A stretch of DNA of 64,000 nucleotides from Antedon mediterranea (lineage: Eukaryota; Echinodermata; Crinoidea; Comatulida; Antedonidae), in contig NC_092671.1 of NCBI RefSeq assembly GCF_964355755.1, positions 15,294,501-15,358,500 on the forward strand. Direction: 5' to 3'. Of the stretch, positions 56,001 to 64,000 are shown one piece after another. The notes beneath the pieces were generated by a model, which saw nothing but the letters and a program-made list of their open reading frames with translations, did not search any database and had not been told where the DNA came from. Numbering within the stretch: the stretch's first letter is position 1; each line of letters begins with the position of its first letter. Position numbers and translations under genes: made by a program.

Positions 56001-58317
56001 TGATCTGGAAAAGCAAGGTTCGTTATTTAATTTACACAACCTAATTGAAACACTATATTAATAAAATCTACATTATCTTTGTGTGACACAATATTCGAAA
56101 ACAAAATTCATTATCATTTCCAATATGCAATTAAAATTAAAATAATTCTGTTTATTTTTGTGGGAAATTGTGACGGCTGATATCTTTTATTTTCCAAATA
56201 AAACTATCTTTAGATGTATCGACTACGTTTTAGCGTGTTCTTAAGGTACAATTACATGTTACTAATATACTAATATTCTATTGTGAAAATATTACATATA
56301 AAATAGAAAATGCATGCATCATACATTTGCTCAAAAGTAACTATTGAAATAAAGTTTATAAACAGTGCCCGCAAAAAAGGAAACATGCCTATTACTGTTA
56401 TTAAATATTTTGAAATTTTCAATATGCTTCGTTTTAGGTGACCGAATGTCGTGCAAAAGGTTCACAAAGCGGTTGTTAAACAAAAAATTTGTTCAGGTGT
56501 CTGAACTATACCAAATCCTCATGAAAACATCAGAAAATGCAACATTCCCAGACATTCCGCAGGGTGTTAAAGAAAATATGTTATTTGTTGTCAACAATGA
56601 AGGCAATGTACAACAACGTTTTGGAGGTGGTCGTAGCTTCTTTCCTGATGATTGTGGTGTATGGGACTCGTCAAGTAGTAGTACTCCGAAGACACAGTTC
56701 ACAAGAGTAGCTGGAAGGCTTATCACCATTGTCTTTAAGTGTGATAGATTTTGCATTAAAAAAAACGGTACTTGGGTCCCGCTCGTACCACAACCGACTA
56801 ATATTATAACTTTGCATAGGTGTTATTGTAAATTAAAACGAGACAAAGGGTACAAAAAACGAGTGTCGTGGATAGAAAACGAAAACGAAAAAATGAACAA
56901 CTTCAATAGGCCTAAAGCAGTAGTTGAATACATTGGCAATTTTCCTTTTACCATTTCGTCACATGGTAATGACAGACATACACACACAGAATACGTACGT
57001 ACTCATCCGAAAGTTCTACGTGATGCTGAATGTAGACTTGTCCATTCCAAACCCAGGGATACTTACGCAGATATGGTTTTTTCTAACCCCGAAAGCGCAC
57101 CCAGAGATATGAAACAACTGAGAAATTTGAAATATAACCGATCAAAAAAACTCACCACAGGTAGTAGGTCTAATGTTGCCGATGATATACAAAATTTAAT
57201 AACCGAATTAACAAAACATGAATTTGTAAAAAAAGTCTTTGCTGTACCTAATCAGCCTCCTTGTGTAATTCTGTACACAAACAATCAAATTAATGACTTA
57301 CGAAGGTTTTGTTGTGGCAATATTTCTCAAAGTATACTAGGGATCGATAGGACTTTTAACTTGGGGGCTTGCTATTTAACGGTTACTGTTTTTAAAAACA
57401 CTCTATTGCTTAAAAAAGAAGCAAATGATCATCCCATTTTTGTCGGCCCGATGCTATTACACTGGGATGGTCGGTACAGCACGTATCTTGATTTCTTTAC
57501 ACATTTGCGTTGTCAGCTTGACAGTGACATAAACAATTCCGAAGTTGGTATGAGTTGTAATATGGTCATAGGTTCCGACGAAGAAAAGGCAATTTTGAAA
57601 GCTTTAAACTTTTCTTTCCCCAATTCGCGACACATATTGTGCACAAGGCATATCAAGCAAAATGCATCTCGTTACTTGCTTGAAAAGCAAGGAGCAAATA
57701 ATAAGTACCGACAAATAATACTAAACAAAATCTTTTCGCCGTCCGGATTACTTGGGAGTACAAACATTTCACAATTTGACAAACGTTCACTACAATTGGA
57801 AATAGATTTCCAAAAACAAGTTCCACTATTTGGAAATTATTTTAGAGATAAACTGTGCCCAACCTTAAAAGAAAAGGTTTTCAGACCCAATATTACCGAC
57901 CGAGTGATTCCGGACCGTTGGACAAACAACAACTGCGAAAGCATAAATCACATTCTAAAACTATCCATTAACTGGAAACCACAAAGGCTTCCAGATTTAG
58001 TACAAATTCTACACAAAATTGCGAAATTACAATATGCAGACGCCCGGCGTGCAATTCACGGACAAGGCAATTTTTACGTTATCCCTAGATTAAAGAAATA
58101 TACAGTGCCAAATTCGGTTTGGATAGGGAAATCTGAAGATGAAAAAAACAAATATGTTTTACGATTTTTGAAAATATCACTGAACAAAACAGTTGCAAAA
58201 ACAACAACATCTAAAGACGGGAAATTAATTATTCCTGCAACACCACAATGTGCTAAAAAACCAGGACAAAAAAAAAGAACCAGAGTTGCAAAAACCACAT
58301 CATTCAGTAAGAAATAA
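50088..58317 (+). CDS. PHD finger - OTU-like protease - MULE transposase gene, 10 coding exons
   Basis: Exons: 50085-51093, 51304-51555, 51706-52200, 52669-52920, 53071-53325, 53477-53983, 54463-54714, 54865-55386, 55856-56017, 56438-58317. All junctions are phase 1, all exons are open, and the total is 5583 nt (1860 aa plus TAA). Exon 1 has a C4HC3 PHD finger (C30, C33, C44, C47, H52, C55, C75, C78) and an OTU-type domain with GDGSC (D157, C160) and NHFVPL (H294), suggesting deubiquitinase-like catalysis. The eight middle exons are tandem-duplicated disordered modules with NLS/AT-hook-like KKKTRRPKKKQR. The last exon is a MULE-type transposase: GIDRTFN (Asp codon 57346-57348), IGSDEEKA (Asp 57577-57579), a HILCTRHIK zinc-like motif, and NNNCESIN (candidate Glu 57937-57939). 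The open frame before 50088 runs back through the acceptor and starts at a TTG, so ATG 50088 is used. Joining all exons in one transcript is inference; separate OTU (stop at 51114) and transposase transcripts remain possible. Confidence 0.72.
51304..56017 (+). repeat. Tandem exon array inside the PHD-OTU-transposase gene
   Basis: Three tandem segments, each with exons plus introns. Segment 1 is 51304-53070, segment 2 is 53071-54864 and segment 3 is 54865-56017. Exon types: A (252-255 nt; 51304, 53071), B (495-522 nt, like A with a longer tail; 51706, 53477, 54865) and C (52669, 54463, 55856). Equivalent exons in segments 1 and 2 are about 1.77-1.79 kb apart. Segment 3 lacks the A exon and is about 1.39 kb from segment 2. 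The core peptide DPTDFPSTSVDRQPFHKRD followed by MISISPLST recurs seven times. Flanking introns are duplicated too. Confidence 0.93.
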
Positions 58318-59460
58318 GAGTTGTATCAAGACTTGAAAGAATTAATGGTGAAGATTTTACTTAGGCTATTTTATATTCACACTTATTTGAAACTCATAAT
58401 CTACAATAATTACACTCTTTTTATAATAATATTGTTTTGTATATGTTTTTAACTTAATATCATTTATATTAAATCAGTATATACTTGTATAATACAAAGA
58501 TTTGAATGTGAAAAAAATAGTACCGTATTTATTCGAATAAATTGAATAAATGCAACCCAACCCCTCTAATTAGGGCGACAATTACACAAACTAATTTTTA
58601 CTCTATTTAACACGTCGTGATGTAATTGTATTGTAGTTTTCATATTGAAGAGGTTCCGAGATATCTATTGAACCATTTTACACCAAAAAAAAAAATAAAA
58701 AGTGCATTAAGCTTATTCAATCGGTTTCCCTAAATTTTGTCGAAGAACCCCATTATCCACGCCATCAATGTGTCAAAAGCTAGTAATTTGATTAAATGTT
58801 CTCAGTTGTGTTTTATGTCGCACATTTAATAATTCCACATCTCGTACGTTTTACTATTACTTTAACAATGAAACGTTTATTATTAAAGGTAGGCCTACCT
58901 TAGTTTCTCGTGTTATTAATTCTGTTTGCACTTATTAAATCTATCTTTTTATATTAATTATTGTTAAAGTTAAGTCGCATTTTAAATATACTTATGTATT
59001 TACTCCAGTATTTGTCACAGTGTTAAATTTTTATTATTTAATAACGCATTTACTAGATAGCATTTACAGATTATTATTGCAATTTTAAATATGTTTATAT
59101 TGGTTTGTACATGGAGGTCCTCCATGGTTTGTATAACACTACTTCCTAAAAACATACGTTCTCTGTCTAACAATTTTTAAAAGCAATGCAATCGTATCCG
59201 ATTTAGATTGACAACTTAGCAGTTGTAAATATTCAGTTTTGCAATTAGCATTAAGTTATAAAATTTCTTTTTTCTTTTAAACTTTTGTTCGATAATTTGT
59301 ATTTTTTCTCCACATAGAATATAAATCACTTTGCCTTCAACAAACATGTGTATTAAGTTTGTTCTTTTTCAAAAAAAAATTCACAAATTGATATTTTATT
59401 GAGTTTCAACCTATACCTAAAAAAACATTAGATTTCAGTATGTTTTGTGTGTTTTTTTTT
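58318..59460. other. Downstream region of the transposase gene, no gene recognised
   Basis: AT-rich sequence that presumably begins with the 3' UTR. A motif 'accgtatttattcgaataaa' at 58522-58541 with 'aataaa' copies resembles ends of a dispersed element also hinted at near 34112-34132. No exon or ORF of note was seen. Confidence 0.45.
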
Positions 59461-59474
59461 ACAAATTAAATTTA

Positions 59475-59945
59475 GGTAGATGTTGATAATACATTTGATA
59501 TCTTGAATCAAGTTTGTATACCTCAAAAACATTATATTTAATGCCTTTCCTCTGGTCAAGAGACGAGATAAGCCCTTGACCAATGTTAGGACCAATCAAG
59601 GTGCTTTAAACAGTCCTGGCTTTGTTTGTATCAAACCTGTTAGTGGCGGTAATTATCGCTGTTGGTTTTTATTTTAATAAAATAAAAAATAAAAAAATAA
59701 AAAAGGAATTATGTTACAGATTTTCAGTTGTGTTCTCATGTATTATTTAAAACATGAAAAATGTTATTTATTTACTACACTATGTTATTTAAATTTAGTT
59801 TGTTGTAGTTAAACAAACATGGCTAGATGTTGATAATACATCTGATATCTTGAATCGAGTTTGTACCTCGAAAACAAAATGAAATTTAGTACTAAAAAGA
59901 TGTTACAGACTTGAGTTGTGTTCTCATGTTCTCTCAATATGATTA
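59475..59945. repeat. Two direct repeats with spacer
   Basis: 'tagatgttgataatacat' followed by 'tgatatcttgaatc' and 'agtttgta' occurs at 59477-59520 and again at 59823-59865. Each is followed by 'gttacagattttcagttgtg' / 'gttacagacttgagttgtgt' and 'tctcatgt' (59713 and 59904). The spacer has 'accaatcaaggtgctttaaa' and a poly-A/AAAT run near 59680-59705. The two copies suggest a local duplication or two ends of one element. Confidence 0.7.
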
Positions 59946-60894
59946 GGCCTAAGGTTAATAAAGATTTACAAGTTAATGAAACATGTTTGTGTTTTCACTT
60001 CCTGTCATCATTTTTGTCAGACTATTATATATATATATATATTTCAACGGAGAAAAACATTCATTAACTCATTAATCAGGGGAAACAACATTACGTTTAA
60101 TTGTTAAACAACTTAATCAAAATTAAGCTGTCGCTGCAAAAGACTTAAAATGAATCCTCTCTAAAACGCACACTGCTGGAATTAAGAATTTAACTTATTT
60201 AATAAATGTTTATATATTTTTCTTTTTTATTTTAACCTTGATTTTAATTTGTATTACAATACTTGTCTAGTCTAGTGGTGAATTGGGCATTACACCAGAA
60301 GGCTAGCTATACTCTTTCTTTCAAATTGATTTTTTAATGAAACAAGTACTTTGAACAAATTCATGCGTGAGCACATAGGCATCATTTTCTCTCTATTTGC
60401 ATTCAAATAAATTACAGTTATTCGTTTAGTGAACAAATAAATTCAAGAATCAACATTAAAATAACGTCAAATGATATGAGTTATGAGGTTCCATTTTTCA
60501 TGAATTTTACGCGCGAGAGTACCCATTTCCGGCCATCTAGCTAGGGGTGTCATGGGAGTAAATTAGCTTCGTCACAGGCCCCACCATGGTTCCAATACTT
60601 CTTATCATTTTATCAGAACTAAACTTACCCACCCACCCACAATGATCATCTCAGGCATTACAAATTTCTTAGTAGGCCTTCTAGCTGTTATATGGCCACC
60701 GAATAACAAAGTTTAATAAATAATAGACTATTTAATTAATTTTCAGTGGATTATTTGTTGGGTACTTGGGGGTATAGGCCTACTATAAAACAAAAAAACA
60801 CCTCTGACGTATTTAGCTTTGCTTTTTGCTTCTCAGTTTGAAATGAACATGTCATAGGGGAAAACTTTACCTTTGCTCCCCCCCCCCCCACATC

Positions 60895-60935
60895 TCCCTA
60901 TTTCAAAATCCTGGATCCGCCCCTGATTTTGGTGC
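60895..60935 (-). mobile_element. Possible right end of a hAT-like element
   Basis: Read in reverse complement, it begins 'caggggcggatccaggattt', which resembles hAT ends with CAG termini; a C-run (about 60879-60889) lies just inside. No partner end was located upstream, so this is a truncated copy or a solo end. Confidence 0.35.
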
Positions 60936-61017
60936 CGAATACTCGTCAGATCCTGACAACCAAACCAAGGCTCACGTGTAATAACGCAGTGCTATCTACT
61001 TCAATATATCATTAATA

Positions 61018-61195
61018 TAGAGGGCGACATAACAAAAAATTTGTTTTCGGTAATTAGATTTGTTTTAGTTTGTTTTCGGTTTGTTTTCGGTTGTTTAGGG
61101 TTGTTTCCGGTTGTTTTCGGTTGTTTTCGGTTATTTTCGGTTGTTTTCGGTTGTTTTCGGTTGTTTTCGGTTGTTTTCGGTAATTAGACTGACCC
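61018..61195 (+). repeat. (TTGTTTTCGG)n element upstream of FASTK gene 2
   Basis: Tandem 'ttgttttcgg' units bounded by 'atagagggcgacat' at the left and 'taattagactgacc' at the right. It is the inverse of 43182-43392, so relative to its neighbouring FASTK gene it has the same orientation and order. A minus-strand ORF across it is a repeat artefact. Confidence 0.87.
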
Positions 61196-61539
61196 CGTGC
61201 ATCGCGTGCGATTAAAATAAAAAGAACTTTACAAATCGAAACGGTATTGCCAGACAACCATCTAAAAAAAGAAATACAATTTGAAAGCAAATATGATTAA
61301 TTTATTTATTACGATTATTATTTAATGATATAGTCATAAGAAATAAACAGATTATACCTAGTATAACCATGTTTATATAGGCTATACTATATTCTTAATT
61401 ATATTGTTGTTAATAAATAGAATTATAAAATATCCTGGCAAAATGTTCATGGAGGCTGACATATTGGATACCCCATGCCGCTTGCCGACCACGTTCCTTT
61501 TGAAAAGGAAGGAAGGCCAGGTAATAGTGTAATGGGCCT

Positions 61540-61945
61540 AGGCCTAAATTTGTTGACAAATGATAATAGGCTAAGTTAGTACGGATTTTAGTACATTACT
61601 TTAGTAGGGAATGTAGCCTAGCTAGGCCTAGGTCTAGCTAGGCTAGGCGTTTAATTATCTGTATGATATGAATATGTTTTTAATTTTATGTGTCATGTCA
61701 GACTTTGTTTTTTTTAGTCCTCTAGTAGTAGTTAGTACTACTACTAGGCCTACTACTACTAGGTAACATATAGAAGCTAGCTAAGCTAGACTATGGAATC
61801 CGATGCCTCTACTGGATCCTCTACTACCGTAGCTACTAGTACTAGGCCTAGGCCTATACTTTAGCCCCACTGCACTGGGCAAACAAGACATTTGACAATT
61901 GCATCAAAATATCTAGGCCAATGTTATTAGCCTAGGCCTAGGCCT
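61540..61945. repeat. AGGCCTA-rich tract upstream of FASTK gene 2
   Basis: Clusters of 'aggccta', 'gctagctaagctag' and 'ctactactagg' words, like 42690-43025. It lies between the (TTGTTTTCGG)n element and the first coding exon and is probably part of a 5' UTR intron, since an acceptor 'ttattttacag' ends at 62358. Confidence 0.75.
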
Positions 61946-62416
61946 ATGCGCAATTTGTTTGAAATTGCACAAGGATATCCTTGGGCAATTTTTTGAACAC
62001 AAAGTAACACAAAGTCATCAGCTAAACTTGATCTGGTTGCACTAGGCAACTTTAGCTCATCATATAACACCCATCCATGCGGCGGTGAGAGAATCGCATC
62101 TTCCTAATTGTGCCGTCTAATTTATCTTCTCTTCTCTATTATAAAAACATAGGCCTAAATCTTTTTATTTATTTATGAAATTGTATTCTGTTAATTTATT
62201 TCAATAATATTATTATATTACATTTATTTATCAATTTAGGATATAAAGGTTTGCTGGGCGTACCTATCCACAGAGTTTAATTAATTTAATTGTTATATTA
62301 GATAAATTTTGTAGCACAATCCTCTATTAGAAATAATGGTTTATTATTATTTTACAGGAAAAAGGTGATCATGGTCTTACTGTAATTACAGAGTACACTG
62401 GTAAAGCATTAAAAAA

Positions 62417-64000
62417 ATGTTGTTTTGTAACAGGGCACGACCGTTTTGCCCTCCGTGGGGCTTTTTTTCACCAGAATCAACATTGTCACTTTTGAACAAG
62501 AAGAAGAATCTACTGTCTCAGAAATTAGCAAGTCAACTGCAGACTCGAAAGTATTACCAACAAAGATTGAAATCAGCTTTGAATACGTCATCAAGGAGGT
62601 CACTCAACTTTGCAAACAATCAATCAAGACATTTTATTCCTTGGAGAATCTTCTCTTTTTCAGATGCTGTGTCTGTAAAAGATGAAATTATTGCCGGGAA
62701 CACATTTGAAGACATTTTAAATGTTGTAGAGAAAAGAAGATCTTTGATGAACCCAATGCTAATCTCCGAAGCATTTATAAAACTCAGCAAGATAGTAGAA
62801 AACAATGACAACATTAAAGTTGATAATTTGTTTGAAGAAAATAAGAGTTTTGCAGATCTTTGCATTTTAGCAGAAAATCTTGTTTCAGAAACCAGCAATG
62901 ATGAGCTAATAGTTATCTTACACAGTCTGTATATAATATGTAGAGATGAGTGTTTGAGTCTATCAAATGTTGTTCAATCCGAGTGTCATAACCGTTTACA
63001 TTTGTTCAACCATAGTCAGTTGTCTTATGTAGCTAATTGGTTTCATAAGAGAAAACAGATTAAGAATCACACTTTGGGGCAGATTGCTGCAATTTACCAG
63101 AAAGAATTGTACCAGATAAATGATTTGGAAACCTTTGCACGATTGATGGTAGCTGTTATGCCAATATGTAGCCAAGAATTTGGTGAAGAGTCTTTGAAAC
63201 AAGCATTATGCCTCATAGAAACGTCAGATCCTGAGTTGGTTTCTGCTCAAACTGTTAAGCTCATTCTGCAAACACTAGTAGGCATGAAGAATTGCCATAC
63301 AGCGATTTTAAAGCATTGTGTTAACATACTTTTGCCACGGTTGATGAATTTGTCATTAAGTGATCTTGGCTCTATTCACCAGAATTTGTATTTCCTTGGA
63401 TTCAGTCACAAACAAATTAATTCATCTATACGTGCACGGTTTTTGAAAGAGCTTCCAGAAATTAAAGAAATCAAGGATATTATATGCGCAATGCAAGTTT
63501 TAGGACCAAGCCTATCTTCATTTGTTAGACATCGATTGGAACAAAAGCTTCTTGCAAATTCCCAAGATATATCTATAGAGTTCATACAAGGGGTTTGTAA
63601 TGGACTGCGTTTAATGAAGTACAATTTGGAATCGCCCATTATGAGAAAAATTACCAATATGATTATAGAATTCTCATCTGACCTCACAATATATGACCTA
63701 GTACGTGTATGCGAGTGCCTTAAGAATGTTGACATCTCACCCAAAGACAAAATATTTGACATTTTAACAAAAAGACTTTTGGAAATCTTAGAAACTGCCA
63801 TTACACCTGGACGAGTAAAAAATGTAGCATATTGTTTATCCCTCTTGCCGAGTGAGTCTCTAGATATAATGGTTATAGAACGACTAGAAAATATGTGGTC
63901 TTCTTTTCATCCTGGAGATATCCATCAAATTAAAAAAATATTAAATATTTTTTTGGAAAGAACATTTTTAAGTGGTTATGTAAAGAGTAGGTTACAGGCA
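62417..64000 (+). CDS. Second FASTK-family protein, N-terminal 528 codons, cut by window end
   Basis: A single open frame from ATG 62417 to the window edge (1584 nt). The in-frame TAA at 62402 and an acceptor ending at 62358 support this start; a short upstream ORF begins at the ATG at 62374. The N-terminus (MLFCNRARPFCPPW..., then KYYQQRLKSALNTSSRR) is basic with few acids, as in mitochondrial targeting. The rest is leucine-rich helical repeats like the first FASTK gene. The alignment block RRSLMNP...FADLCILAENLVSETSNDELIVIL corresponds to KRSLLTT...FHSLCILAENKVWDMDNNTLVNTL in that protein. FAST_1, FAST_2 and RAP domains should lie beyond the window. Divergence from gene 1 is large, so this is an old paralogue. 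Family assignment rests on this similarity. Confidence 0.75.
   Translation, partial: MLFCNRARPFCPPWGFFSPESTLSLLNKKKNLLSQKLASQLQTRKYYQQRLKSALNTSSRRSLNFANNQSRHFIPWRIFSFSDAVSVKDEIIAGNTFEDILNVVEKRRSLMNPMLISEAFIKLSKIVENNDNIKVDNLFEENKSFADLCILAENLVSETSNDELIVILHSLYIICRDECLSLSNVVQSECHNRLHLFNHSQLSYVANWFHKRKQIKNHTLGQIAAIYQKELYQINDLETFARLMVAVMPICSQEFGEESLKQALCLIETSDPELVSAQTVKLILQTLVGMKNCHTAILKHCVNILLPRLMNLSLSDLGSIHQNLYFLGFSHKQINSSIRARFLKELPEIKEIKDIICAMQVLGPSLSSFVRHRLEQKLLANSQDISIEFIQGVCNGLRLMKYNLESPIMRKITNMIIEFSSDLTIYDLVRVCECLKNVDISPKDKIFDILTKRLLEILETAITPGRVKNVAYCLSLLPSESLDIMVIERLENMWSSFHPGDIHQIKKILNIFLERTFLSGYVKSRLQA

Noticed and set aside
61443-61520. Candidate first coding exon for FASTK gene 2 with a donor at 61521
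   Set aside because: Its phase (0) does not match the frame of the exon at 62434 (phase 2) or the exon containing ATG 62417; at most it is untranslated leader.

Overview
The window is AT-rich animal DNA. Its genes have spliced, phase-consistent introns and are separated by long gene-free stretches full of small transposons. The Gq-type G-alpha, KIF-binding protein and FASTK-family genes are metazoan. The abundance of short AGGCCTA-type palindromic tracts suggests a marine invertebrate deuterostome, most likely an echinoderm. That assignment is inference; no species marker was recognised.

Layout. 1-4757 holds no recognised gene, but contains a 21-bp minisatellite (1203-1976), CGGT/CTGT microsatellites and a dispersed repeat. 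4758-9143 (+) is the last 14 exons of KIFBP; its N-terminal part was not found. 9600-14583 is gene-free and partly the downstream side of the next gene. 14584-32836 (-) is a complete seven-exon G-alpha-q gene (353 aa) with very long introns that carry TIR elements. 32837-36569 is repeat-bearing spacer. 36570-42472 (-) is a complete six-coding-exon FASTK/RAP gene (928 aa). 42500-48700 is a graveyard of SINEs, non-LTR and possible BEL/Pao fragments, a TA microsatellite and a tandem array of perfect hairpins. 50088-58317 (+) is the most unusual locus. 58318-62416 is spacer and putative 5' region, and 62417-64000 (+) is the beginning of a second FASTK-family gene cut by the window edge.

The outstanding locus (about 49.1-58.3 kb) can be read as one gene. 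A PHD-finger plus OTU-like cysteine protease exon is joined through eight short, Ser/Thr/Pro-rich and Lys/Arg-rich exons to a large MULE-type transposase exon. Every junction lies in phase 1, every exon is open, and the total is 5583 nt (1860 aa plus stop). The eight middle exons arose by tandem segmental duplication. Two of them are hybrids of two ancestral exon types, with the breakpoint at a 4-bp microhomology. This could be an autonomous Mutator-like element with its own deubiquitinase-like module, or a domesticated derivative. No convincing terminal inverted repeats were found by eye.

The two FASTK-family genes face each other head to head around this locus. Both have a (CCGAAAACAA)n element, then an AGGCCTA-rich tract, then the coding start. 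This points either to an old inverted duplication or to repeated colonisation of the same upstream position.
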